Source: Pseudomonas sp. P8_229 (GTDB lineage Bacteria > Pseudomonadota > Gammaproteobacteria > Pseudomonadales > Pseudomonadaceae). Taken from it: 64,000 nt of DNA. The notes under the pieces were generated by a model, which did not search any database, was not told where the DNA came from, and saw only the letters and a program-made list of their open reading frames with translations. The stretch spans positions 6,301,051 to 6,365,050 of the forward strand of contig NZ_CP125378.1 of the NCBI RefSeq assembly GCF_034008635.1, read 5' to 3'. This document shows positions 1 through 9,132 of the stretch, piece after piece (within the stretch, counting starts at the first letter, position 1; the number at the start of each line of letters is the position of its first letter). The position numbers and the translations under genes were made by a program.

Positions 1-1
1 G

Positions 2-514
2 TCAGAGGTGATCATTGTGCTGCTGGTCTTTTTCAAAGAGCTTCACGATGTGCGGCATCACGCTGAAGATCGCCAGTGCCAGAAAGGTGCTGAGCAGCGC
101 AGTCGCCTCTTTACCCAACCCGGCCGCCACGCCAATGGCGGCCGTCATCCACAGCCCCGCTGCCGTGGTCAGGCCTTTGACATGGCCTTCATCACCTTGC
201 TGATTCTTCAGGATCGTCCCGGCGCCGAGAAAACCGATCCCGGCAATCACCCCCTGCAACACCCGGCTCATCGCATCGGATTCGGCCCCCGAGGTCTGCG
301 GCACCAGCACAAACAGCGCCGCACCGAGCGCCACCAGCATGTGCGTGCGTACCCCGGCAGCCTTGCCCTTGTGCTCGCGCTCGAACCCCAATATTCCGCC
401 CAGCACCGCCGCCATCAGCAGGCGCACGGTGATGCGCGTCAGTTGCGAGGCGTCGCCGACGTCGGCGAACTCCGCTTGCAGCGTTGCCCACACTTCATGC
501 CACCAGGCGTCCAT
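2..514 (-). CDS. MgtC/SapB family membrane protein
   Basis: A 170-residue inner-membrane protein with the signatures of the MgtC/SapB family: GGILGFEREHKGK followed by a hydrophobic helix, GIGFLGAGTILK near the middle and VKGLTTAAGLWMTAAIG in the C-terminal half. Four to five hydrophobic segments are visible. The start is placed at position 514 because AAGAAGGAGGGAGCG precedes that ATG. A longer in-frame start 48 bases upstream lacks a ribosome binding site. MgtC proteins are linked to Mg2+ limitation and intracellular survival in Salmonella. In environmental pseudomonads the role is less clear, so no transport function is claimed. The stop codon is at the left window edge, so the gene is complete. 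Confidence 0.88.
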   Translation of the reverse strand: MDAWWHEVWATLQAEFADVGDASQLTRITVRLLMAAVLGGILGFEREHKGKAAGVRTHMLVALGAALFVLVPQTSGAESDAMSRVLQGVIAGIGFLGAGTILKNQQGDEGHVKGLTTAAGLWMTAAIGVAAGLGKEATALLSTFLALAIFSVMPHIVKLFEKDQQHNDHL

Positions 515-635
515 CGCTCCCTCCTTCTTATACGTGGTTAGTCGATGGACAGCGCCGACCATTAATCGGTTGCGTCGAACGATCCCCCCGCGCAGCGCCC
601 TAACCTTTTAGATACCCCTGAAAAAGGACTGCCTC

Positions 636-884
636 ATGCCCCTTCGAGTCGATGAATCCAATCCCGAATCAAAAGTGTGTTTTTTCACCGTCGAAAATGG
701 CGAGGAAATTCGCATTTGCGACACCCTGGAAGTCAGGACCGATAGCGAAAAAGCCATGTCGTTCGTGGAAATAGAAGGCCGGCGCGTTTACGTCACCGAA
801 GTGGAGGCCGATGCATTGACTGTCGCGGGCGCCAAGGACGGCCGTAAACACCTGAAGACCGACGAGAGTGATTCGGTGATTTGA
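636..884 (+). CDS. small conserved protein, DUF3203-like
   Basis: An 82-residue acidic soluble protein with no signal peptide, preceded by AAAAAGGACTGCCTC before the ATG. The C-terminal stretch VTEVEADALTVAGAKDGR resembles the small Pseudomonas family annotated DUF3203. That assignment is from memory of the family pattern and not certain. It stands alone between the divergently oriented mgtC-like gene and ccoG. No function can be inferred. Confidence 0.65.
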   Translation: MPLRVDESNPESKVCFFTVENGEEIRICDTLEVRTDSEKAMSFVEIEGRRVYVTEVEADALTVAGAKDGRKHLKTDESDSVI

Positions 885-1073
885 CTGACCCTGATCAACA
901 CCCGGCGCAAACGTCTGCGATAGGCCTTTGCGCCTTTATCGGCGGGCTGCTTCAAGTTGTCGCAGGGACGCTGCAAAAGCACATCTGATCCGCTTTTTAT
1001 TCAAATACCTGAGTCTGTTATGCAAACAGATCGGCGCTCATAGTTCATTCGCCTGATGGAGGCTGATGAGCGA

Positions 1074-2510
1074 ATGACCATGAGCGAACAAATTCCCGTC
1101 CGAACCGTAGAAGCAACGCCAACCATAAAAAGTGTGCCTGGTCGCCCAATGAAGGCGAAGGCCGGCTCCACCGACAATCACATCCACACGCGCAGTTTCA
1201 CCGGCCTGTTCCGCACCCTGCGGATGAGCGGCGCGGGGTTTCTGTTTTTGCTGTTTTTCGGCACCGTGTGGCTGAACTGGGGCGGCCGTCAGGCGGTGTT
1301 GTGGGACCTTGCCGAAAGCAAATTCCACATCTTCGGCGCGACCTTCTGGCCACAGGATTTCATCCTGCTCTCGGCGCTGCTGATCATTGCCGCGTTCGGG
1401 CTCTTCGCCATCACCGTGTTCGCCGGCCGGGTCTGGTGCGGCTACACCTGCCCGCAGAGTTCGTGGACGTGGATCTTCATGTGGTGCGAGAAAATCACTG
1501 AAGGCGAGCGCAACCAGCGGATCAAGCTGCAAGCGGCGCCCTGGGGCCTGAACAAACTGGCCCGGCGTGCGGCCAAGCACACCTTGTGGCTGACGATCAG
1601 CGTGATGACCGGGCTGACCTTCGTCGGCTACTTCACCCCGATCCGGCCGCTGGCTGAAGAGCTGTTCACCCTGCAGATCGGCGGGGTCAGCCTGTTCTGG
1701 GTGCTGTTCTTCACCGCTGCCACCTACATCAACGCCGGTTGGCTGCGCGAGGCGGTCTGCATGCACATGTGCCCGTATGCGCGGTTTCAGAGCGTGATGT
1801 TCGACAAGGACACTCTGGCGATTTCCTACGACGTGGCCCGTGGCGAAAACCGTGGCCCGCGCAAACGTGAGGTGAAACCTGCCGAAGCGGGACTGGGCGA
1901 TTGCATCGACTGCCAGTTGTGCGTGCAGGTCTGCCCGACCGGCATCGACATCCGTGACGGCCTGCAGATGGAATGTATTGGCTGCGCCGCGTGCATCGAC
2001 GCCTGTGACTCGATCATGGACAAAATGAACTACCCGCGCGGCCTGATCCGCTACAGTTCCGAGCACGAATTGCAGGGCGGCAAGACCCATCTGCTGCGGC
2101 CACGGCTGATCGGTTACGTTGCGGTGCTACTGGTGATGATCGGCGCTCTGGCGCTGGCACTGGTCGAACGGCCGATGGTCTCGCTGGACGTGACCAAGGA
2201 CCGTGGACTGTTCCGCGAGAACGGTCAGGGCCAGATCGAGAACATCTACACCCTCAAGGTCATCAACAAGACCCAACAGCGGCAGGACTACAACCTGAGC
2301 CTGGTGGATGGCGACGGCTTCCAGTTGCAGGGCAAGACCGAACTGAGCCTCGCCCCGGGTGAAATTGTCGATGTGCCGGTGTCGGTGGCGATGACCACGG
2401 AACGCCCGAGCAGCAGTTCGCAGACCTTGAGCTTCAAGATCGCCGACAGCGATGAGCCTGAGGTTTATAGCGTGGCGAAGAGCAGGTTTGTTGCGCCGAT
2501 GAATCGTTGA
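1074..2510 (+). CDS. ccoG: cytochrome c oxidase accessory protein CcoG (RdxA/FixG family)
   Basis: A membrane ferredoxin-like protein of the CcoG/RdxA/FixG family, which acts in copper handling during cbb3 oxidase assembly. Visible features, in order: an N-terminal helix (GAGFLFLLFFGTVWL), paired helices carrying VWCGYTCPQSSW, two more helices, then a dicluster 4Fe-4S domain with GDCIDCQLCVQVCPTG and MECIGCAACIDACDS around residues 275-310. A fifth helix follows, then a C-terminal Ig-like FixG_C domain. Possible starts are at 1056, 1074 and 1080. 1074 is preferred because GGAGG lies 11 bases upstream. It is followed by a MocR-type regulator, the order of PA4131-PA4132 in P. aeruginosa. No ccoNOPQ operon is adjacent, which supports a role with the orphan ccoN at 45.8 kb. 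Confidence 0.9.
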   Translation: MTMSEQIPVRTVEATPTIKSVPGRPMKAKAGSTDNHIHTRSFTGLFRTLRMSGAGFLFLLFFGTVWLNWGGRQAVLWDLAESKFHIFGATFWPQDFILLSALLIIAAFGLFAITVFAGRVWCGYTCPQSSWTWIFMWCEKITEGERNQRIKLQAAPWGLNKLARRAAKHTLWLTISVMTGLTFVGYFTPIRPLAEELFTLQIGGVSLFWVLFFTAATYINAGWLREAVCMHMCPYARFQSVMFDKDTLAISYDVARGENRGPRKREVKPAEAGLGDCIDCQLCVQVCPTGIDIRDGLQMECIGCAACIDACDSIMDKMNYPRGLIRYSSEHELQGGKTHLLRPRLIGYVAVLLVMIGALALALVERPMVSLDVTKDRGLFRENGQGQIENIYTLKVINKTQQRQDYNLSLVDGDGFQLQGKTELSLAPGEIVDVPVSVAMTTERPSSSSQTLSFKIADSDEPEVYSVAKSRFVAPMNR

Positions 2511-2525
2511 TCCCTTAGAATCGTC

Positions 2526-2739
2526 CCCCCTCACCCCAGCCCTCTCCCAGGGGTAGAGGGGGCCGACCGAGGTGTCTATCGCTATACATCGACCTGACAG
2601 ACCGAGTCGATTATGGATTCGGCGAAGCACTTTCCGACCGAGTCGATTATGGATTCAGCAAACCAATTTCAGGTCGGTGTATGCCGCAAGCATCCCCCAA
2701 TCAGTCCCCTCTCCCTCTGGGAGAGGGCTAGGGTGAGGG
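2526..2739. repeat. pair of inverted ccctcacccc...agaggggg repeat elements
   Basis: Two palindrome-rich copies of an intergenic repeat lie at about 2526-2562 and 2706-2739, in opposite orientation. The first reads ccctcaccccagccctctcc and onward, and the second is close to its reverse complement ending ggctagggtgaggg. Both fold into GC-rich hairpins. The first may end ccoG transcription. The family differs from the gcgagcaggct REPs elsewhere in the window. Confidence 0.6.
2600..2656. repeat. two 21-bp direct repeats, period 36 bp
   Basis: The 21 bases beginning gaccgagtcgattatgg occur at 2600-2620 and again, identical, at 2636-2656. They lie between the two palindromic elements in the ccoG-mocR gap. 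The function is unknown. They could be an operator pair or part of a larger mobile repeat unit. Confidence 0.6.
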
Positions 2740-2784
2740 CTTCCTCCCTGACACACCTCAATAACACCAGCACCAAGGTACTCG

Positions 2785-4194
2785 ATGAAACGCTACGAAA
2801 AATTCGCCGACGACATCGCTGAACTGATCCGCTCCGGCGTCCTCGGCCCCGGGCAGCGGGTGCCGTCGGTGCGCTACGCCAGCCAGACTTACGGGGTCAG
2901 CCCTTCCACGGTGTTCCAAGCCTATTACCTGCTGGAACGTCGTGGCCTGATCCGCGCCCGGCCGCGCTCCGGCTACTTCGTCAACACCCACGCGCCGAGT
3001 CCGTTTTCGGAGCCGGTGATCAGCAGCCACGTCAGCGATTCCACCGAAGTCGACGTCAGCGAACTGGTGTTCTCGGTCCTCGAATCGATCAAGGACCCGA
3101 GCACCGTACCCTTCGGCTCGGCGTTCCCCAGCCCGACCCTGTTCCCGCTGCAGCGCCTGTCGCGCTCACTGGCCAGTGCGGCGCGCGAGATGGACCCGCG
3201 CATGGTGGTCACCGACATGTCACCGGGCAACCCGCAACTGCGCCGGCAAATCGCCCTGCGCTACATGGTCGGCGGGCTGATGCTGCCGATGGAAGAACTG
3301 CTGATCACCAACGGTGCCCTCGAAGCGCTGAACCTGTGCCTGCAAGCAGTGACCGAACCGGGTGATCTGGTGGCCATCGAAGCCCCGGCGTTCTACGCCA
3401 GCCTGCAAGTGCTGGAGCGCTTGAAACTCAAAGCCGTGGAAATCCCCGTGCACCCGCGAGATGGCATCGACCTCGGCGTCCTCGCGCAGACCCTGGAACG
3501 CCATCCGATCAAGGCCTGCTGGTGCATGACCAGTTTCCAGAACCCGATGGGCGCAACCATGCCCGAGGCGAAGAAACAGGAACTGGTCGAACTGCTGCGT
3601 CGGCATCAGGTGCCGCTGATCGAGGACGACGTTTACGCCGAGCTGTATTACGGCCAGCAGGCGCCGAAACCGGCCAAGGCCTTCGACACCGAAGGGCTGG
3701 TGATGCACTGCGGCTCGTTCGCCAAGAGCCTGGCCCCCGGCTACCGCATCGGCTGGGTCGCCGCCGGGCGCTACGCGCAGAAAATCGAACGACTGAAACT
3801 GATGACCTCGCTGTGCGCCTCGATGCCGGCACAAGCAGCCATCGCCGACTACCTGCAACACGGCGGCTACGATCGCCACCTGCGCAAACTGCGCTACGCC
3901 CTGGAAGAACAGCAGAGCGCGATGCTCGCAGCGATCGCCCGCTACTTCCCGGCGCAAACCCGGGTCAGCCAGCCGGCGGGCGGCTACTTTCTGTGGCTGG
4001 AACTGCCACCGCAGATGGACTCATTGAAGTTGTTTCAGATGGCATTGGCGCAGGGGATCAGCATTGCGCCGGGGCCGATCTTCTCGCCGACCCAACGCTT
4101 TCGGAACTGCATTCGCTTGAATTACGGCAGCCCGTGGACCGAGGACTCGGAAAAGGCGATGGAGACGTTGGGGCGGATTGTGCGGTCGTTCTGA
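2785..4194 (+). CDS. MocR-type regulator: GntR DNA-binding domain fused to PLP aminotransferase fold
   Basis: A 469-residue MocR/PdxR-type protein. Residues about 1-70 form a GntR winged helix (GQRVPSVRYASQTYGVSPST, then RRGLIRARPRSGYFV). Residues about 110-460 form a fold-type I aminotransferase domain with the expected PLP-lysine motif CGSFAKSLAPGYRIGW. Such proteins bind PLP as a sensor and regulate transcription; they are not usually catalytic. Its place directly after ccoG matches PA4131-PA4132, where PA4132 is MpaR. MpaR was reported to control the cyanide-inducible PA4129-PA4134 cluster, so it is a candidate regulator of the ccoN/reductase genes at 43-47 kb. AAGG lies seven bases before the ATG. 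Confidence 0.85.
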   Translation: MKRYEKFADDIAELIRSGVLGPGQRVPSVRYASQTYGVSPSTVFQAYYLLERRGLIRARPRSGYFVNTHAPSPFSEPVISSHVSDSTEVDVSELVFSVLESIKDPSTVPFGSAFPSPTLFPLQRLSRSLASAAREMDPRMVVTDMSPGNPQLRRQIALRYMVGGLMLPMEELLITNGALEALNLCLQAVTEPGDLVAIEAPAFYASLQVLERLKLKAVEIPVHPRDGIDLGVLAQTLERHPIKACWCMTSFQNPMGATMPEAKKQELVELLRRHQVPLIEDDVYAELYYGQQAPKPAKAFDTEGLVMHCGSFAKSLAPGYRIGWVAAGRYAQKIERLKLMTSLCASMPAQAAIADYLQHGGYDRHLRKLRYALEEQQSAMLAAIARYFPAQTRVSQPAGGYFLWLELPPQMDSLKLFQMALAQGISIAPGPIFSPTQRFRNCIRLNYGSPWTEDSEKAMETLGRIVRSF

Positions 4195-4218
4195 CAGCTC
4201 TGTGTTGTGCGGACTATA

Positions 4219-4290
4219 GCTATCGCGAGCAGGCTCACTCCTACATTTGAAATGCGTTCACCCTGTAGGAGTGAGCCTGCTCGCGATGAG
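4219..4290. repeat. REPIN (inverted REP pair)
   Basis: Two inverted copies of a Pseudomonas REP: gctatcgcgagcaggctcac at 4219 onward and gtaggagtgagcctgctcgc at 4265 onward, with a short AT-rich spacer. It sits between the convergent mocR and SDR genes, where it can act as a transcriptional boundary. Confidence 0.85.
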
Positions 4291-4311
4291 GCCTTACCAG
4301 ACGCCGTTGAA

Positions 4312-5058
4312 TTAACGACCACCACCCAGATCGACAAACGTCCCCGTCGCATACGAAGCCTTGTCCGACAGCAACCAGACAATCGCCTCCGCCACCTCGT
4401 CCGGCCGTCCGCCCCGGGCCATCGGGATCGCCGACTCCAGCTTGCTGACCCGATCCGGATCGCCGCTCAATGCATGGAAATCGGTGTAGATGTAGCCCGG
4501 ACGCACCGCGTTGACGCGAATCCCCTCGCCCGCCACTTCCTTGGACAGACCGATGGTGAAGGTGTCGAGCGCACCTTTGGACGCCGCGTAATCGACGTAC
4601 TCATTCGGTGAGCCCAGGCGTGACGCCACCGACGACACGTTGACGATACTGCCGCCCTGCCCGCCGTGCTTGGGCGACATGCGCAGGATCGCATGCTTGG
4701 CACAGAGGATCGGCGCCAATACGTTGGTTTTCATGATTTTGAGGATGCGAAATTCGGACATTTCATCGACACGCGACTTGTGCCCTACGGTGCCGGCGTT
4801 GTTCACCAGTGCAGTGACCCGCCCCAATTCGGTGTCGACCCGCTGAAACAGCGCGATCACTTCGTCTTCGATGCTGACATCGGCGCGCACGGCAATGGCT
4901 TGCGCGCCCAGCGCCCGTACTTGCTCCAGCACACTTTGCGCGGCCTGTTCATCCGACTGATAGTTGATGCAGATCCGATAGCCCTGCTCGGCAGCCAACA
5001 ACGCCGTAGCGGCGCCGATTCCGCGCCCGCCACCGGTGATCACAATGACTTTATCCAT
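4312..5058 (-). CDS. SDR family oxidoreductase
   Basis: A 248-residue classical short-chain dehydrogenase/reductase. It has the N-terminal dinucleotide motif TGGGRGIG, NNAG after strand 4, a catalytic serine in VNVSSVASR and the YxxxK pair in YAASK. The C-terminal VRPGYIYT and a terminal DLGGGR are typical of the family. NADP(H) use is suggested by a missing acidic residue after strand 2 but not proven. The substrate is unknown. The closest family resemblance is to YgfF/glucose-1-dehydrogenase-like SDRs. It is transcribed alone, convergent with the MocR gene. Confidence 0.85.
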   Translation of the reverse strand: MDKVIVITGGGRGIGAATALLAAEQGYRICINYQSDEQAAQSVLEQVRALGAQAIAVRADVSIEDEVIALFQRVDTELGRVTALVNNAGTVGHKSRVDEMSEFRILKIMKTNVLAPILCAKHAILRMSPKHGGQGGSIVNVSSVASRLGSPNEYVDYAASKGALDTFTIGLSKEVAGEGIRVNAVRPGYIYTDFHALSGDPDRVSKLESAIPMARGGRPDEVAEAIVWLLSDKASYATGTFVDLGGGR

Positions 5059-5147
5059 GCTGGCCCTTCCCCCAAATGCACACGTAACAGTCGGGTGGAA
5101 GAATAACCGCCATTGGCCGGTTTTGCATGGAGTCTGATCATTGCCCT

Positions 5148-5270
5148 GTGGCGAGGGGATTTATCCCCGATCGGCTGCGCAGCAGTCGCCAATTCGGTGG
5201 ATCAGGAGTATCAGATAAGCAGGATCCCGGGGCCGCTTCGCAGCCCATCGGGGATAAATCCCCTCGCCAC
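5148..5270. repeat. inverted repeat of the ggggatttatcccc type
   Basis: The left arm is gtggcgaggggatttatccc at 5148 and the right arm is its inverse, ending cccctcgccac at 5270, with gctgcgcagc/gcttcgcagc inner stems. It is a second REP family, distinct from the gcgagcaggct type, and recurs at 43225-43356. It lies in the gap between the SDR gene and the mucR-like gene. Confidence 0.8.
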
Positions 5271-5277
5271 ATCGATT

Positions 5278-7356
5278 TCAGACCGCTGTCTTCTGCGCAC
5301 TCACGATGTTCTGCATGAACCGGTCCGCCGGCATCGGGTGCCCCAGCAAATAGCCCTGCAACGAATCGCACCCCAACTTCGTGAGGAAATCCTGCTGCAC
5401 ACCGGTCTCCACGCCCTCGGCGACGATTCGCAAACCCAGCGCCTGGCCCAGCGCCACGATGGCCGAGACGATGGCCGCATCATCACTGTCATGCTCGAGA
5501 TCGCGGACAAAACCACGATCGATCTTCAGCTCGTTGGCCGGCAAGCGCTTGAGGTACATCAGGCTTGAATAGCCGGTGCCGAAGTCGTCGATCGACAGAT
5601 CCACGCCCATATCCGACAACTCCTGCAGCACGGTCATGCTTGCATCGGCGTCGCTCATGGCGGTGGTTTCGGTGATTTCCAGGGTCAGGCTGTTGGCTGG
5701 CAGATGGTGCGTCGCCAGCGCCTTCGCCACGCTGCGCACCAGCCCGGTGTGGCAGAACTGCAACGCCGAGAGGTTCACCGCGATACGCCAATTGGTGTAA
5801 CCGAGCACGTACCATTCGCGCATCTGCCGGCAGGCCTCATTCAGCACCCATTCGCCGATGGCGATGATCAGGCCGGTCTTTTCCGCCAGATCGATGAATT
5901 TGTCCGGCAGCAACATGCCTTGGGTCGGATGTTCCCAGCGCAGCAGCGCTTCGGCACCAACCGGCTGGCCATTGGCGGCATCGAACTTGGGTTGGTAATG
6001 CAGGCTGAACTGATTGTGCTCCAGCGCCGCGCGCAGATCCTGCAACAGTTGCAGTTGCTTGCGGGCGTTGCTGTTCATCGAGGCGTCGAAGAAGCTGTAG
6101 CCGTTTTTACCGCCATTCTTGGCGTGGTACATCGCCGCGTCAGCGTTCATCAGCAGTTCCTGAGCACTCTGACCATTGCCCGGGTACAGAGCGATGCCGA
6201 CGCTGGCCGAAATCTGCAAGTCATGTTCAGCCACCCGGAACGACTGGCCGATCAGACCGACCTGGCGCGCCGCCAGGCTCAGGGCATCGTTGGGCTCGGT
6301 CAGGCGCACCAGCAGCACGAACTCATCGCCGCCGATCCGCGCCAGGGTGTCCTGACTGCGCAAGTCCTCGCGCAGGCGGCCCCCGACTTCACGCAGCAAC
6401 TGGTCACCCATGTGGTGACCGAAGGCATCGTTGACCGGTTTGAAACCGTCCAGATCGATGAACATCAGCGCGAAACAACCGCCCTGCTCCTCGACCTTCT
6501 TCATGGCCTGATTGATCCGGTCGTCCAGCAGCATGCGGTTCGGCAAGCCGGTCAGGGTGTCGTGCAGCGCCAGTTGCGTCAGTTCACGGTTGGCCAGGGT
6601 CAGCGAGTTCGCCAGATCGGCGGTGCGCGCTTCGAGGCGGGCATCGAGAATCGAGGTCAGCAAAGCAATCGACAGCACCGCCAGCGTAGTGATCAGCACC
6701 AGACTGTCGACGCCGTTGCCCTTCAGCCCATTGAGCGTCGCGCCACAGAAACTGCCATCGGGAAACTGCGCGGCAGCCATGCCGGTGTAGTGCATGCCGA
6801 CAATCGCAATGCCCATGATCACCGCCGCGCCGCCACGGATCAGGCGCACATAGGGCGAGTGCTGGCGCAGGCGGAAGGCGATCCACAATGCCGCCGCCGA
6901 CGCACCGACCGCGATCAGCAATGACGCGCCGAACAGCGTCGGGTCGTAATCGATCCCCGGGGTCATGCGCAGCGCCGCCATGCCGGTGTAATGCATGGCG
7001 CTGATCCCGCCGCCCATGATCAAGGCACCAAAAGCCAATTGCAAAACAGGCAGTTTCGGCTGGCTGACCAGCCACAAGGCAAACCCGCAGGACAGGACCG
7101 CAATCAGCAGCGACAGCGCAGTAATCGTGATGTCGTAGCCCAGCTCGATCGGCAGCTTGAACGCGAGCATGCCGATGAAGTGCATCGACCACACGCCGAC
7201 CCCCATCGCCAGTGCGCCGCCCGCCGTCCAGAAATGCACTGCACGCCCACGGGCGGTGGCAATGCGCCCGGTCAGATCGAGCGCCGTATACGACGCCAGA
7301 ATCGCCACGCACAGCGAAATCAAAACCAGAGTGAAGGAATAATTACCGATGAGCAT
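5278..7356 (-). CDS. MHYT-GGDEF-EAL membrane protein, MucR/NbdA-like
   Basis: A 692-residue c-di-GMP turnover protein. The N-terminal third is a seven-helix MHYT sensor with the repeated motifs MHFIGM, MHYTGMAAL and MHYTGMAAAQ. This domain is proposed to bind copper and sense oxygen, CO or NO. It is followed by a GGDEF domain with an intact RIGGDEF active site (about residues 250-415) and an EAL domain with EALLRW and DDFGTGYSSL (about 430-685), so both diguanylate cyclase and phosphodiesterase activities are possible. Length and domain order fit P. aeruginosa MucR (685 aa), which supplies c-di-GMP for alginate, better than NbdA. It appears monocistronic. Neither regulation nor substrate system is shown by the sequence. 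Confidence 0.9.
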   Translation of the reverse strand: MLIGNYSFTLVLISLCVAILASYTALDLTGRIATARGRAVHFWTAGGALAMGVGVWSMHFIGMLAFKLPIELGYDITITALSLLIAVLSCGFALWLVSQPKLPVLQLAFGALIMGGGISAMHYTGMAALRMTPGIDYDPTLFGASLLIAVGASAAALWIAFRLRQHSPYVRLIRGGAAVIMGIAIVGMHYTGMAAAQFPDGSFCGATLNGLKGNGVDSLVLITTLAVLSIALLTSILDARLEARTADLANSLTLANRELTQLALHDTLTGLPNRMLLDDRINQAMKKVEEQGGCFALMFIDLDGFKPVNDAFGHHMGDQLLREVGGRLREDLRSQDTLARIGGDEFVLLVRLTEPNDALSLAARQVGLIGQSFRVAEHDLQISASVGIALYPGNGQSAQELLMNADAAMYHAKNGGKNGYSFFDASMNSNARKQLQLLQDLRAALEHNQFSLHYQPKFDAANGQPVGAEALLRWEHPTQGMLLPDKFIDLAEKTGLIIAIGEWVLNEACRQMREWYVLGYTNWRIAVNLSALQFCHTGLVRSVAKALATHHLPANSLTLEITETTAMSDADASMTVLQELSDMGVDLSIDDFGTGYSSLMYLKRLPANELKIDRGFVRDLEHDSDDAAIVSAIVALGQALGLRIVAEGVETGVQQDFLTKLGCDSLQGYLLGHPMPADRFMQNIVSAQKTAV

Positions 7357-7558
7357 GTGGATTCTCGCGACCAGTCGTGCCGTGCTGCAGCCGTTCTCGG
7401 CCGGGCAAATGCGGCGATTGTACTGATTGCGCAGAAGAACGCACTGACAAAGTAATCATTTTGCCATCAACCCGATGAAAGACTTGTGAGATCGCTCTAC
7501 AAGGCTCTGGCCCGGGCCTCGACCGGAAGATTTCTGTCGTCCGAGGCGATCAATGTGA

Positions 7559-7641
7559 AAGCGGGCCTGCTCGCGAAAAAGCCAGCAGATTCGACGCAGA
7601 TGTCGACTGAACTGATGCCTTCGCGATCAGGCTCGCTGCCA
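7559..7641. repeat. degenerate REP pair in the mucR-opmB gap
   Basis: The 7357-7662 gap (306 bp) holds the mucR-like promoter region and, at 7559-7641, a degraded inverted REP pair (gcgggcctgctcgcgaaa and ttcgcgatcaggctcgctgc). No gene was found in the gap. The pair may end opmB transcription. Confidence 0.5.
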
Positions 7642-7662
7642 CCGGTATTGCGCTAGCGCCAA

Positions 7663-9132
7663 TCAGCGGTTGTCGCTGACGTCGAGCTGTCCATCCCAAC
7701 CACCCCCCAGCGCTGCAATCAACTGCACGCTGGCAATCAACCGGCTCTGCAGAATATTGAGCACTGTGCGTTCGTTGTTCAGCGCAGTGGCCTGCACCAC
7801 GACCACGTCGATATAGGCAATCAACCCGGCCTTGTACTGGTTCTGGGTCAGGCGCAACGAATCGCGCGCGGCATCCAGCGCTTCCTGACGCACCGCCGCT
7901 TCGTCTTCATACACCTTCAATTGCACCAGGTAGTTTTCCACCTCGCGGAAACCGTCGAGCACGGTTTGACGGTACTTGGCGACGGTCTGGTCATAGACCG
8001 CTTCGGTGCGGTCGACTTCGGCGGAACGGATCCCGCCATCGAATATCGGCAAGTCCAGTTTCGGACCGACCGACCAGAAGCGGTTGGGCAGCGTAAAAAG
8101 GTCTTTCGAGGTACTGCTGCTGTAACCGCCGCTCATGCTCAGGGTCAGGTCCGGGTAGTACGCCGCTTTCGCCACGCCGATATTGGCGTTGGCGGCGATC
8201 ACCGAGCGCTCGGCCGAGGCGATGTCCGGGCGCCGCTCCAGCAATTGCGAAGGCAGGCTCAGTGGAATCTGCGGCAGGTTCGGAATGTTCTGGGTTTCGG
8301 CGATGCTGAATTCCGCCGGCGCCTGCCCGGTGAGCACGGCGATAGCGTTTTCGAACTGTGCGCGTTGCCAGATCAGGTCCACCAGATCGCCCTGGGTACT
8401 TTTCAACTGGGTCTGCGCCTGCGCCACCGCATCGCGCCCGGAGATCCCGGCACGGTATTGGTTCTGGGTCATTTGCAGCGACTTCTCGTACGCCGCCACC
8501 GTCGACTCAAGCAAGCGCTTCTGTTGATCGATCACGCGCAGTTGCAGGTAGTTTTGCACCAGATCCGACTGCTGGCTCAGGCGCATTGCCGCCAGATCGG
8601 CAAAGCTTGCCTGCGCGCTGGCTTCGTTGGCTTCAAGTCCGCGACGCAACTTGCCCCAGACATCCGCCTCCCAACTCACACCCAACTGCGCATTATAGGT
8701 ATCGCGAATCCCGCTGGAGGAACTGCTCAAACTGGAACTGCTGCTGCCAGTGCCTTGGCTGGAGCGGGTCTTGCCCACGCTCAGGTCGACATTGGGGTAA
8801 AACGCCCCACGGGCACTGCGCACCAGGGCCTGGGCCTGACGGTACTGGGCTTCGGACTGGGCGACGGTCTGGTTGGCGCTGTTGAGTTTCTCCACCAGAG
8901 CGTTGAGTTGCTGATCGCCATACAGTTCCCACCAGGCGCCACGGGCCAGCGAGTCGCTGGGGTTGGCCTGACGCCAGCCCTTGGCTTCTTTGTATTGCGC
9001 GACTTCAGCGGTCTGCGGACGCTGATAGTCAGGGCCGACGGCGCAGGCACTGAGCATCGCCACGCACAGCGACAGGCTCAACAGACGTGAACCCCGAGCA
9101 GTGGCCAGATTGAGAAGCGAACGGTCAGTCAT
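7663..9132 (-). CDS. opmB: RND efflux outer-membrane channel lipoprotein OpmB
   Basis: A 489-residue outer-membrane efflux protein of the NodT/OprM family, the exit duct of the tripartite pump. A signal peptide with lipobox LSAC around residue 30 indicates a lipid-anchored mature end beginning CAVGPDYQRP. Two repeated OEP domains follow; motifs SQSEAQYRQAQALV and LTQNQYKAGL recur in the two halves. Its start overlaps the muxC stop by four bases, so translation is coupled. A channel as the last gene of an operon with two permeases is the arrangement of muxABC-opmB in P. aeruginosa (mdtABC-like). Confidence 0.9.
   Translation of the reverse strand: MTDRSLLNLATARGSRLLSLSLCVAMLSACAVGPDYQRPQTAEVAQYKEAKGWRQANPSDSLARGAWWELYGDQQLNALVEKLNSANQTVAQSEAQYRQAQALVRSARGAFYPNVDLSVGKTRSSQGTGSSSSSLSSSSSGIRDTYNAQLGVSWEADVWGKLRRGLEANEASAQASFADLAAMRLSQQSDLVQNYLQLRVIDQQKRLLESTVAAYEKSLQMTQNQYRAGISGRDAVAQAQTQLKSTQGDLVDLIWQRAQFENAIAVLTGQAPAEFSIAETQNIPNLPQIPLSLPSQLLERRPDIASAERSVIAANANIGVAKAAYYPDLTLSMSGGYSSSTSKDLFTLPNRFWSVGPKLDLPIFDGGIRSAEVDRTEAVYDQTVAKYRQTVLDGFREVENYLVQLKVYEDEAAVRQEALDAARDSLRLTQNQYKAGLIAYIDVVVVQATALNNERTVLNILQSRLIASVQLIAALGGGWDGQLDVSDNR

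Noticed and set aside
5704..6924. 406-residue plus frame opposite the MHYT-GGDEF-EAL gene
   Set aside because: Antisense shadow without start site or recognisable domain.
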